DNA from: Skeletonema tropicum
Taxonomy: Eukaryota > Bacillariophyta > Thalassiosirophyceae > Thalassiosirales > Thalassiosiraceae
DNA length: 64,000 bases
NCBI GenBank assembly: GCA_037178625.1
Contig: CM074127.1
Span: 1,612,001-1,676,000 of the forward strand
Direction of reading: 5' to 3'
The notes beneath the pieces are model-generated. The model had not been told where the DNA came from, did no database searches, and saw only the letters and a list, made by a program, of their open reading frames with translations. The position numbers and the translations under genes were made by a program. This document shows, piece by piece, positions 1 through 11,800 of this stretch. The first letter of the stretch is position 1. Each line of letters starts with the position of its first letter.

Positions 1-224
1 GTATTCATACTTCAACTCATTCTTCATTTCCTCTTCAACAATGCACTTCTATCATCATTCCTTCAAACTTTGACGTGCAAGTCTTCTTCGTGCCCCTTAC
101 TTGAACTAACGTTGTCAGAGGTCTCTAGAGAGAGAGTCTCTGAGAGAGAGAGATGAGTAATTATGGCCATACAAAAGCCTTCTCGCAGCCAATATCGATA
201 GGATACGTTGGGCAGAATACGATA
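1..224. other. Left edge, no gene seen
   Basis: No gene is supported here. The first 60 bases resemble the 3' end of the hydrolase gene near 21990-22055: both have a TTCAACTCATTCTT stretch followed by CCTCTTCAACAATGCA. This suggests the edge is a degraded duplicate of that region. A short interrupted GA-rich tract lies at about 127-153. Confidence 0.4.
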
Positions 225-440
225 CGATAAGTGGCAATGAGGATGCTACCCAACAGACTGAAGCTATAGGCTGCTAGTAGGACTTGAATTGGACAAAAGG
301 GAATGAGTGTACGGGTCAGAGATGGTTTAGTAAAGTACTTACGAGACTAAAGTTGATCAAGTTTGATAGTAACTTGACATGTCAAGGATGAGTTTTTCTT
401 TGAGGTCTTTCAATCCAAAGCGAGTTATACTCTCTGGAAT
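225..440 (+). repeat. Diverged partial copy of the tRNA-downstream segment
   Basis: This stretch aligns in order with 961-1195. Shared words include GGGAATGAGTGTACGGGTCAGA, cut here to the common GAATGAGTGTACGGGTCAG, then TTTAGTA, GTAACTTGACAT/GTT, TTCTTTGAGGTC and GCGAGTTA. It is clearly more diverged than the four main segment copies and has no tRNA gene inside the window. It looks like a fifth, older and truncated member of the same duplication family. Confidence 0.6.
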
Positions 441-699
441 AATGATAGTTTAGCAGGAAACTGAATACCAAGTAACACTATATTAAGACCAAGTATCATT
501 CCTCAAGAGAAGCAAGTAGCGTTTTCCTTCTCTCTCTCTGAAAGATGATCTACCTCTCTCTCTAGAGAGAGATAAGTAGGAAGAGAGCAAGGGCCAAGGC
601 AAGCAAGGGTCGGTCCATCCATCCATAAACTAAGCTAACCAAACATTTATGAATACAATGTTGAACTCACTCAACATCGCCAGTTATCGCCAATAACTT

Positions 700-772
700 G
701 CCTTCCTAGCTCAGTCGGTAGAGCGCACGACTCTTAATCGTGTGGTCGTGGGTTCGATCCCCACGGAGGGTG
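700..772 (+). tRNA. tRNA-Lys (anticodon CUU)
   Basis: A 73-base cloverleaf can be drawn. The acceptor is GCCTTCC/GGAGGGT with two G-U type pairs. The D stem is GCTC/GAGC, the anticodon stem CACGA/TCGTG encloses loop CTCTTAA (anticodon CTT, reads AAG), and the T stem GTGGG/CCCAC encloses loop TTCGATC. The discriminator base is G and there is no intron. A-box (TAGCTCAGTCGGTAG) and B-box (GGTTCGATCC) are intact. A T5 run at 786-790 can serve as the Pol III terminator. The gene is identical to the other three copies in the window. Confidence 0.95.
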
Positions 773-1713
773 CTCTTTCCTTTGCTTTTTGTTGTCTTGA
801 GAGAGAGAGGGTAGCAGCTAGAGCAGCGTATGGTGTTTCACAGGATTGTCTTGTAGATTATGTTTCTACAAAGTTTTGCACTGTGAGTGGTTGTGATGCT
901 CTTTTGTTAATCGAATTCTTTGCTTTTCGTGCCTTGTCTCTGAGTGAGTGAAGAGGGCAACGATAACAGATAAGGGGCAATGGCTGTGCAGCCGACAGGC
1001 TGAAGCCATATATAGGTAGCTTGTAGGGCTCGATTCGGACAAATTGGAATGAGTGTACGGGTCAGAACCATTTTAGTACAGTACTCCTACAGTGGTATGA
1101 GTTTGAGGTTGACGCGATCTTGATGGTAACTTGACGTTGTTCTTTGAGGTCAGCCAATCGTTGTTCGAAGCGAGTTAGACTCTCTCTGGAACATTGAATA
1201 TGCGCTGCAAGTCTAATGATGTCATGGTATATATAGAGCCCAGCGAGGGTTCGTACTCTGGACAAGACGACGTAGACTCAGTTTGCGCATCTACGAATCC
1301 AGCTGTAGACGAAACAATTATGTCTTCGGACATACCTTGCAGCTTGTGCCCTGTTATTGCTATATTATAATATTGACAGATATTTGCGTGATTTTTGCCT
1401 TCACAAGTGATAATTTTGTCTCCAATCAGAGGGAACTTGATTGTGTCTACAAATTCTTGCAGTGTGAGCTTAAAGGCCAGTGCCTCATTTTGCCGTACAT
1501 GCTAGGTTATTCGAACTCGATCAACTCACCGCTACCTATCAATTGGAACGGTCCAAACTTTCTTTCGGACCCAATTCTTCCACCTTCGCTCCTGGTCGTC
1601 CTTGCCTAGATACACCCAAACATTATTTGCAAGGCGCCCCGAGACATCATTTGAAAAAAACATCTTTCAGCGGCTCATACAAATTGTGCAGCTGGGAGCG
1701 ATGCAACAACATC

Positions 1714-2400
1714 GTAGCTGATCTGAGCGTTCCTAATTGAGCTGACCTGGAGCACCACATTACACCATATCGTATATATCGTCGTCAATATGTGCATGAG
1801 CCGCTTCTAGCCCAATATAGTCGATGGTGATACTATACAAGCATTTGAGCGCTGCTCAGTCAGATATCTTTTGTTCATGCGAAGCTACAACGTCGTAGCT
1901 GATCTGAGCGGTCCAATTTGAGCTGGCCCAGAGCACTACATTCTCTCATATCGTATCTGTCATCCTCAATATGCGCATGAGCCGCTTGTAGTGGCCCATT
2001 ATGTTTGGTGTTGATACTATACAAGCACATGAGCGCTGCCCAGTCGAATAGATTATGTTCAAGCGAAGCTATATTGTCGTAGCTGATCTGAGCGGTCCAA
2101 TTGGGGCTGGCCCGCAGCTCCACAATACATACACCATATCGTATTTATCGTCGTTAATACGAGCATGAGCCGCTTGTAATAGCCAATTACGTTTGGCTGT
2201 CATACTATACAAGCATTGAGCGCTGCTCAGTCGGATAGCTCACGTAGAGCCGGAGCTACAGCCTCGTAGCTGATCTTAGCGGTCCAATTGGGGCTGACCC
2301 CAGCTGTCCCGCAGCACTACATTCTCTCGTATCGTATCTATCGTCGTCATTATGCGCAAGAGCCGTTGCTAGTGGTAGTGGCCAAATGAACACAAGTGAC
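1714..2400 (+). repeat. Diverged 183-bp-family satellite monomers (left flank)
   Basis: About four imperfect tandem monomers recur with starts at 1714, 1895, 2079 and 2266 (spacings 181, 184 and 187). Each contains GTAGCTGATCTGAGCG, then (C)CAATT..GGCTGGCC, TATCGTATCTATCGTCGTC, ATGCGCATGAGCCGCT and a GGCCCATTAT-like block. The order of these blocks matches the homogeneous array to the right, so they are ancient relatives of its monomers. Confidence 0.75.
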
Positions 2401-3205
2401 GAAGAGACTCGTCATTGTAGATAAAGCCAATTGTCTTAGTGAGAATTGAGTGGACACACTAACTTACGATGATGTCACATCCTTTTCAACACATACACCT
2501 ATCGTTGGCTGCTCGGGCGAAGGGTATGCGGGTCGTTCATTTGACAAAGTAGAAGAAGATTGCTGCTGCCTGATGGCATAAGCTGACCCCATGGGAACAT
2601 GATTTGGATCTCATGGACTTCGACAAAATTGGAACTAAAAGCAGTGTCATAACCTTTGCTGCATTTGATACATTATCTACCTACATCTCATCCTAATATT
2701 CATGCGAAGACGGCAACGCCAATCTCTCACATCCCGCTGCAGGGAGAGAGAAAGCCAGGGGGATATGAAGTAGGGCGCCACGCTACTTGGGTGGAAGGCC
2801 TGTTGCTCGGCTGTTTAGTTGCTCGTCTTGTTCCTGATTCCACAACAACGTCCTTACGAAACATCTCTGCTTGGTCCAAGTATGTAGCGAATGGACTGTG
2901 ATGGCCGTACATCTGCAGGAAGCCATTTGAAGAGTGTGCTCAGAGATTTGAATTCCTCTTGAGATTGAAACTGGGCGTGACGTACACACTTGTTGGGTGA
3001 ATCTCAAGAGGGCGGAGCATAAGAACAAGCTATCATTGGAATCGGACTTCGAAACTTCGAAATTGAATTAACTGGAACTAGAAAAGCAGTGCCGTAAGTA
3101 AACTTTTACATCTGACAAAAAGCATGAGACACATTATCTATCTCTCATTCCAACCCAAGACTAGAAGACGGAAACGCCAGGGGAATCATCTCGCCTCTCT
3201 ATCTC

Positions 3206-3206
<1 letters not shown>

Positions 3207-3249
<43 letters not shown>
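3207..3249 (+). repeat. (AG)n microsatellite
   Basis: A pure AG dinucleotide run of about 21 units. Shorter CT...AG tracts recur upstream of each tRNA-Lys gene (about 530-573, 4636-4690, 18206-18260, 21317-21375). Confidence 0.9.
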
Positions 3250-3402
3250 CAGCAAATAGTGTGCCGCAAGATACACGATGGCGATGCATTATGGGCTCTA
3301 CTTGGAGGACAGGCCCTGCTTGACTGCTCAATAAAACTAAACTTGCCATCTTGTTCCTGCCCTGCTAGTAAGATCATGCTATATCTATACTACCCGACGT
3401 GG

Positions 3403-3417
3403 CCCTAACCCTAACCC
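3403..3417 (+). repeat. Short interstitial telomere-like tract
   Basis: CCCTAACCCTAACCC, two and a half units of the CCCTAA/TTAGGG telomere repeat that diatoms use, lies in non-coding sequence beside the duplicated segment. It is too short to prove a telomeric origin. Confidence 0.45.
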
Positions 3418-3719
3418 ACAAGAAATTGATTCTGTTACTTTACCTGCAATTAAGTTCAATAACAGTTCTAGTGCGGAAGCGGCTAGCAGATAGCTTCATT
3501 TTCACAATTTATACGTACCATTTAATCCGATTAGGTGACAGCACTTCTTTTCCATCACTCCATAATGAGCAACGCCAAGCCCTCCGGAATTGGGGCTAAA
3601 AGACTTCTCTGTAGACGCACAGCGTCGTATGTTCATGGAACAAAAAGAAAAAGTGCGTGTAGCTGCAGAGGCCAGGAAACGATCTCGCAAAATAAAAGCT
3701 GCAAGAGGTGCGTCCTGAG

Positions 3720-5870
3720 CGGTCCTATTGGGGCTGGCCCGCAGCTCCACATTACACCATATCGTATATATTGCCATCAATATGCGCATGAGCCTCTGCT
3801 AGTGGCCCATTATACTTTGTGTTGATATTATACAAGCACCTAAGCGTGGATGGCTTACGTTCAAGCGAAGCTACATCTCGTAGCTGATCTGAGCGGTCCA
3901 AGGTCCAATTGGGGCTGGCAGTTAGTAACAATTTCAACTATTTTGTATCTATCGTCGTCAATATGCGCATGAGCCTCTTCTAAAGGTCCACTACACTTCG
4001 GGGTAGTATTGCCGAACGGTTTTTGCTGCTCAGTCGGATAGCTCACAGTCTTTTGCGATTCAACAACATCGTATTTAGCTGATCTGAGAGGTCGAATTTT
4101 CGCTGTGGCCCGCAGCACCTCATTCTATAGAAAATCTTAAATCATCAATATGAGCATGAGCCGCTTGTGGACCCTCGATAAAATGATCACCCACATCACT
4201 GATCATCTTTCTGTGACACAGGACAGCTGCACTCTTTTGATAATAGATAGGACATAATTCCACTTTATAACTGCCTCATACTTTCTGCGACTCAACAACA
4301 AATGCATTACACTTCTTCATCGAATCTGGAACATCTCGAACGAGAACGAGACATTGATATACCGATGCCGATGCTGACCTGACCAATGCCCTGAAACCAA
4401 GATTTGTGAAGACTTACGGATGAGATTGCTTCCATAATTAACAAGCGCGAAGTGCAGACAAATAGATTATTTAAAGGCACAGCTCGAGCAGGACATCCAT
4501 ATCTGGACTGGACCTACTTATGCTTATGTCCAGAGCTCAACCTGCAATTCGGAGAGAAGGAGCAGGAAACTGAATACCAAGTAACACTAAAGACAAAGTA
4601 CATTCCTCAAGAAGCAAATGTATAGCGTTTTCCTTTCTCTCTCTCTCTGAAAGATGATCTACCTCTCTGTCTAGAGAGAGAGAGAGAGATAAGTAGGAAG
4701 AGAGCAAGGGCCAAGGCAAGCAAGGGTCGGTCCATCCATCCATAAACTAAGCTAACAAAACATTTATGAATACAATGTTGAACTCACTCAACATCGCCAG
4801 TTATCGCCAATAACTTGCCTTCCTAGCTCAGTCGGTAGAGCGCACGACTCTTAATCGTGTGGTCGTGGGTTCGATCCCCACGGAGGGTGCTCTTTCTTTT
4901 GCTTTTTGTTTGTTGTCTTGAGAGAGGGTAGCAGCTAGCAGCTATATAGCAGCGTATGGTGTTTCACAGGATTGTCTTGTAGATTACGTTTCTACAAAGT
5001 TTTGCACTGTGAGTGGTTGTGATGCTCTTTTGTTTATCAAACTCTTTTGCTTTTGTGCCTTGTCTCTGAGTGAGTGAAGAGGGCAACGATGACAGATAAG
5101 GGGCAATGGCTGTAGCCAACAGGCTGAAGCTATATATAGGTAGCTTGTAGGGCTCGATTCGGACAAATTGGAATGAGTGTACGGGTCAGAACCATTTTAG
5201 TACATTACTCCTACAGTGGTATGAAAATGAGGTTGACGCGATCTTGATGGTAACTTGACGTTGTTCTTTGACGTCAGTCAATCATTGTTCGAAGCGAGTT
5301 AGACTCTCTGGAACGTTGAATATGCGCTGCAAGTCTAATGATGTCATGGTATATATAGAGCCCAGCGAGGGTTCGTACTCTGGACAAGACGACGTAGACT
5401 CAGTTTGCGCATCTACGGTTCCAGCTGCAGAAACTTGATTGTGTCTACAAATTCTTGCAGTGTGAGCTTAAAGGCCTGTGCCTCATTTTGCCGTTCATGC
5501 TAGGTTATTCGAACTCGATCATTCTTTCACCGCTATCAATTGGAAAGGTCCATACTTTCTTTCGGACCCAATCCTTCCACCTTCGCTCTTGGTCGTCCTT
5601 GCTTAGATTACACCCAAACATTATTTACAGGGGCCCCAAGACATCATGTGAAAAAACATCTTTCAGCCACACATAGAGAACAACTATATCGTACACGTCG
5701 TCTGCAATAAGTGCATAAACCGCTGCTACAGTGCAATTTTGTCGTGGCGATAGCAACGAAAAATATTGATGCTGCTCATACAAATTGTGCAGCTGGGAGC
5801 GATGCAGCAGCATCATAGCTGATCTGAGCGTTCCAATTAGGGCTGGCCTGAAGCACCACATCTGGCAAGC
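3720..5870 (+). repeat. Segmental duplication copy 2 (tRNA-Lys unit)
   Basis: This segment is almost base-for-base the same as 17290-19437 (copy 3). It includes two diverged satellite monomers (3720-4130), the CT/AG tract, the tRNA-Lys gene and about 980 bp downstream. The match stops at 5870 within GAAGCACCACAT. Copy 3 continues into diverged monomers, whereas copy 2 jumps directly into the homogeneous array (GGCAAGCAATACC...). The right end of this copy therefore appears replaced by, or recombined with, the array. Confidence 0.85.
4817..4889 (+). tRNA. tRNA-Lys (anticodon CUU)
   Basis: Identical in sequence to the tRNA at 700-772, with the same CTT anticodon, stems and A/B boxes. T runs at 4897-4900 and 4903-4907 can terminate Pol III. 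It lies in duplication copy 2, about 1 kb left of the satellite array. Confidence 0.95.
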
Positions 5871-8800
5871 AATACCACATCCTTCCAAATCGTACCTTCG
5901 TCATCAGTACGGGGATGAGCCGCTTTTAGTGGCCCATTATAGTCGGCGGTGATACCATACAAGGTCATTAGCACTGCTCAGACGTTTGGCGTGCGTCGAA
6001 GCGATGCTACAGTCTCGTCGCTGATATGAGAGGTCCAGTGTGGGCTAGCCAACTACAATTTATTCCATCAATTGTACCTATCGTCATCAGTACGAACATT
6101 AGCCGCTTCTAGTGGCCCATTATAGTCGGCGGTGATACCATACAAGGTCATTAGCACTGCTCAGACGTTTGGCGTGCGTAGAAGCGATGCTACAGTCTCG
6201 TCGCTGATATGAGAGGTCCAGTGTGGGCTGGCAAGCAATACCACATCCTTCCAAATCGTACCTTCGTCATCAGTACGGGCATGAGCCGCTTTTAGTGGCC
6301 CATTATAGTCGGCGGTGATACCATACAAGGTCATTAGCACTGCTCAGACGTTTGGCGTGCGTCGAAGCGATGCTACAGTCTCGTCGCTGATATGAGAGGT
6401 CCAGTGTGGGCTAGCCAACTACGGTTTATTCCATCAATTGTACCTATCGTCATCAGTACGAGCATGAGCCGCTTCTAGTGGCCCATTATAGTCGGCGGTG
6501 ATACCATACAAGGTCATTAGCACTGCTCAGACGTTTGGCGTGCGTAGAAGCGATGCTACAGTCTCGTCGCTGATATGAGAGGTCCAGTGTGGGCTGGCAA
6601 GCAATACCACATCCTTCCAAATCGTACCTTCGTCATCAGTACGGGGATGAGCCGCTTTTAGTGGCCCATTATAGTCGGCGGTGATACCATACAAGGTCAT
6701 TAGCACTGCTCAGACGTTTGGCGTGCGTAGAAGCGATGCTACAGTCTCGTCGCTGATATGAGAGGTCCAGTGTGGGCTAGCCAACTACGGTTTATTCCAT
6801 CAATTGTACCTATCGTCATCAGTACGAGCATGAGCCGCTTCTAGTGGCCCATTATAGTCGGCGGTGATACCATACAAGGTCATTAGCACTGCTCAGACGT
6901 TTGGCGTGCGTAGAAGCGATGCTACAGTCTCGTCGCTGATATGAGAGGTCCAGTGTGGGCTGGCAAGCAATACCACATCCTTCCAAATCGTACCTTCGTC
7001 ATCAGTACGGGCATGAGCCGCTTTTAGTGGCCCATTATAGTCGGCGGTGATACCATACAAGGTCATTAGCACTGCTCAGACGTTTGGCGTGCGTCGAAGC
7101 GATGCTACAGTCTCGTCGCTGATATGAGAGGTCCAGTGTGGGCTAGCCAACTACGGTTTATTCCATCAATTGTACCTATCGTCATCAGTACGAGCATGAG
7201 CCGCTTCTAGTGGCCCATTATAGTCGGCGGTGATACCATACAAGGTCATTAGCACTGCTCAGACGTTTGGCGTGCGTAGAAGCGATGCTACAGTCTCGTC
7301 GCTGATATGAGAGGTCCAGTGTGGGCTGGCAAGCAATACCACATCCTTCCAAATCGTACCTTCGTCATCAGTACGGGCATGAGCCGCTTTTAGTGGCCCA
7401 TTATAGTCGGCGGTGATACCATACAAGGTCATTAGCACTGCTCAGACGTTTGGCGTGCGTCGAAGCGATGCTACAGTCTCGTCGCTGATATGAGAGGTCC
7501 AGTGTGGGCTAGCCAACTACGGTTTATTCCATCAATTGTACCTATCGTCATCAGTACGAGCATGAGCCGCTTCTAGTGGCCCATTATAGTCGGCGGTGAT
7601 ACCATACAAGGTCATTAGCACTGCTCAGACGTTTGGCGTGCGTAGAAGCGATGCTACAGTCTCGTCGCTGATATGAGAGGTCCAGTGTGGGCTGGCAAGC
7701 AATACCACATCCTTCCAAATCGTACCTTCGTCATCAGTACGGGCATGAGCCGCTTTTAGTGGCCCATTATAGTCGGCGGTGATACCATACAAGGTCATTA
7801 GCACTGCTCAGACGTTTGGCGTGCGTCGAAGCGATGCTACAGTCTCGTCGCTGATATGAGAGGTCCAGTGTGGGCTAGCCAACTACGGTTTATTCCATCA
7901 ATTGTACCTATCGTCATCAGTACGAGCATGAGCCGCTTCTAGTGGCCCATTATAGTCGGCGGTGATACCATACAAGGTCATTAGCACTGCTCAGACGTTT
8001 GGCGTGCGTAGAAGCGATGCTACAGTCTCGTCGCTGATATGAGAGGTCCAGTGTGGGCTGGCAAGCAATACCACATCCTTCCAAATCGTACCTTCGTCAT
8101 CAGTACGGGCATGAGACGCTTTTAGTGGCCCATTATAGTCGGCGGTGATACCATACAAGGTCATTAGCACTGCTCAGACGTTTGGCGTGCGTCGAAGCGA
8201 TGCTACAGTCTCGTCGCTGATATGAGAGGTCCAGTGTGGGCTAGCCAACTACGGTTTATTCCATCAATTGTACCTATCGTCATCAGTACGAGCATGAGCC
8301 GCTTCTAGTGGCCCATTATAGTCGGCGGTGATACCATACAAGGTCATTAGCACTGCTCAGACGTTTGGCGTGCGTAGAAGCGATGCTACAGTCTCGTCGC
8401 TGATATGAGAGGTCCAGTGTGGGCTGGCAAGCAATACCACATCCTTCCAAATCGTACCTTCGTCATCAGTACGGGCATGAGACGCTTTTAGTGGCCCATT
8501 ATAGTCGGCGGTGATACCATACAAGGTCATTAGCACTGCTCAGACGTTTGGCGTGCGTCGAAGCGATGCTACAGTCTCGTCGCTGATATGAGAGGTCCAG
8601 TGTGGGCTAGCCAACTACGGTTTATTCCATCAATTGTACCTATCGTCATCAGTACGAGCATGAGCCGCTTCTAGTGGCCCATTATAGTCGGCGGTGATAC
8701 CATACAAGGTCATTAGCACTGCTCAGACGTTTGGCGTGCGTAGAAGCGATGCTACAGTCTCGTCGCTGATATGAGAGGTCCAGTGTGGGCTGGCAAGCAA

Positions 8801-11800
8801 TACCACATCCTTCCAAATCGTACCTTCGTCATCAGTACGGGCATGAGCCGCTTCTAGTGGCCCATTATAGTCGGCGGTGATACCATACAAGGTCATTAGC
8901 ACTGCTCAGACGTTTGGCGTGCGTAGAAGCGATGCTACAGTCTCGTCGCTGATATGAGAGGTCCAGTGTGGGCTAGCCAACTACGGTTTATTCCATCAAT
9001 TGTACCTATCGTCATCAGTACGAGCATGAGCCGCTTCTAGTGGCCCATTATAGTCGGCGGTGATACCATACAAGGTCATTAGCACTGCTCAGACGTTTGG
9101 CGTGCGTAGAAGCGATGCTACAGTCTCGTCGCTGATATGAGAGGTCCAGTGTGGGCTGGCAAGCAATACCACATCCTTCCAAATCGTACCTTCGTCATCA
9201 GTACGGGCATGAGCCGCTTTTAGTGGCCCATTATAGTCGGCGGTGATACCATACAAGGTCATTAGCACTGCTCAGACGTTTGGCGTGCGTAGAAGCGATG
9301 CTACAGTCTCGTCGCTGATATGAGAGGTCCAGTGTGGGCTAGCCAACTACGGTTTATTCCATCAATTGTACCTATCGTCATCAGTACGAGCATGAGCCGC
9401 TTCTAGTGGCCCATTATAGTCGGCGGTGATACCATACAAGGTCATTAGCACTGCTCAGACGTTTGGCGTGCGTAGAAGCGATGCTACAGTCTCGTCGCTG
9501 ATATGAGAGGTCCAGTGTGGGCTGGCAAGCAATACCACATCCTTCCAAATCGTACCTTCGTCATCAGTACGGGCATGAGCCGCTTTTAGTGGCCCATTAT
9601 AGTCGGCGGTGATACCATACAAGGTCATTAGCACTGCTCAGACGTTTGGCGTGCGTCGAAGCGATGCTACAGTCTCGTCGCTGATATGAGAGGTCCAGTG
9701 TGGGCTAGCCAACTACGGTTTATTCCATCAATTGTACCTATCGTCATCAGTACGAGCATGAGCCGCTTCTAGTGGCCCATTATAGTCGGCGGTGATACCA
9801 TACAAGGTCATTAGCACTGCTCAGACGTTTGGCGTGCGTAGAAGCGATGCTACAGTCTCGTCGCTGATATGAGAGGTCCAGTGTGGGCTGGCAAGCAATA
9901 CCACATCCTTCCAAATCGTACCTTCGTCATCAGTACGGGCATGAGCCGCTTTTAGTGGCCCATTATAGTCGGCGGTGATACCATACAAGGTCATTAGCAC
10001 TGCTCAGACGTTTGGCGTGCGTCGAAGCGATGCTACAGTCTCGTCGCTGATATGAGAGGTCCAGTGTGGGCTAGCCAACTACGGTTTATTCCATCAATTG
10101 TACCTATCGTCATCAGTACGAGCATGAGCCGCTTCTAGTGGCCCATTATAGTCGGCGGTGATACCATACAAGGTCATTAGCACTGCTCAGACGTTTGGCG
10201 TGCGTAGAAGCGATGCTACAGTCTCGTCGCTGATATGAGAGGTCCAGTGTGGGCTGGCAAGCAATACCACATCCTTCCAAATCGTACCTTCGTCATCAGT
10301 ACGGGCATGAGCCGCTTTTAGTGGCCCATTATAGTCGGCGGTGATACCATACAAGGTCATTAGCACTGCTCAGACGTTTGGCGTGCGTCGAAGCGATGCT
10401 ACAGTCTCGTCGCTGATATGAGAGGTCCAGTGTGGGCTAGCCAACTACGGTTTATTCCATCAATTGTACCTATCGTCATCAGTACGAGCATGAGCCGCTT
10501 CTAGTGGCCCATTATAGTCGGCGGTGATACCATACAAGGTCATTAGCACTGCTCAGACGTTTGGCGTGCGTAGAAGCGATGCTACAGTCTCGTCGCTGAT
10601 ATGAGAGGTCCAGTGTGGGCTGGCAAGCAATACCACATCCTTCCAAATCGTACCTTCGTCATCAGTACGGGCATGAGCCGCTTTTAGTGGCCCATTATAG
10701 TCGGCGGTGATACCATACAAGGTCATTAGCACTGCTCAGACGTTTGGCGTGCGTCGAAGCGATGCTACAGTCTCGTCGCTGATATGAGAGGTCCAGTGTG
10801 GGCTAGCCAACTACGGTTTATTCCATCAATTGTACCTATCGTCATCAGTACGAGCATGAGCCGCTTCTAGTGGCCCATTATAGTCGGCGGTGATACCATA
10901 CAAGGTCATTAGCACTGCTCAGACGTTTGGCGTGCGTAGAAGCGATGCTACAGTCTCGTCGCTGATATGAGAGGTCCAGTGTGGGCTGGCAAGCAATACC
11001 ACATCCTTCCAAATCGTACCTTCGTCATCAGTACGGGCATGAGCCGCTTTTAGTGGCCCATTATAGTCGGCGGTGATACCATACAAGGTCATTAGCACTG
11101 CTCAGACGTTTGGCGTGCGTCGAAGCGATGCTACAGTCTCGTCGCTGATATGAGAGGTCCAGTGTGGGCTAGCCAACTACGGTTTATTCCATCAATTGTA
11201 CCTATCGTCATCAGTACGAGCATGAGCCGCTTCTAGTGGCCCATTATAGTCGGCGGTGATACCATACAAGGTCATTAGCACTGCTCAGACGTTTGGCGTG
11301 CGTAGAAGCGATGCTACAGTCTCGTCGCTGATATGAGAGGTCCAGTGTGGGCTGGCAAGCAATACCACATCCTTCCAAATCGTACCTTCGTCATCAGTAC
11401 GGGCATGAGCCGCTTTTAGTGGCCCATTATAGTCGGCGGTGATACCATACAAGGTCATTAGCACTGCTCAGACGTTTGGCGTGCGTCGAAGCGATGCTAC
11501 AGTCTCGTCGCTGATATGAGAGGTCCAGTGTGGGCTAGCCAACTACGGTTTATTCCATCAATTGTACCTATCGTCATCAGTACGAGCATGAGCCGCTTCT
11601 AGTGGCCCATTATAGTCGGCGGTGATACCATACAAGGTCATTAGCACTGCTCAGACGTTTGGCGTGCGTAGAAGCGATGCTACAGTCTCGTCGCTGATAT
11701 GAGAGGTCCAGTGTGGGCTGGCAAGCAATACCACATCCTTCCAAATCGTACCTTCGTCATCAGTACGGGCATGAGCCGCTTTTAGTGGCCCATTATAGTC

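Larger units (their letters stand above)
455..2480 (+). repeat. Segmental duplication copy 1 (tRNA-Lys unit)
   Basis: This is the first of four direct copies of a segment that contains a tRNA-Lys gene. Matches to copy 3 run from the AGGAAACTGAATACCAAG word upstream of the tRNA, through the tRNA, to a stretch with several diverged 183-bp-family monomers. They end in a distinctive block (ACACAAGTGACGAAG ... CTAACTTACGATGATGTCA) at 2389-2477 that recurs at 20038-20146. Copy 1 is more diverged from copies 2-4 than those are from each other, and it carries about 100 extra bases around 1300-1420. Confidence 0.8.
2481..3719. other. Gene-free stretch with a diverged direct duplication
   Basis: I see no credible gene. 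An imperfect direct repeat links 2625-2760 with 3065-3190: both have GGAACTA..AAGCAGTG, then ACATTATCTA and GAAGACGG(C/A)AACGCCA, offset about 435 bp. The stretch also holds an AG microsatellite (3207-3249) and a short telomere-like tract (3403-3417), entered separately. Confidence 0.45.

Noticed and set aside
742..951. Short open frames across the tRNA units and satellites
   Set aside because: They overlap tRNA genes or repeat DNA, change between copies, and show no domain or conserved protein.
5890..5920. CENP-B-box-like word TTCGTCATCAGTACGGG in one monomer type
   Set aside because: It keeps TTCG, A and CGGG, but the spacing is 5 and 3 rather than 4 and 2. The box is defined in mammals, so it is probably chance.
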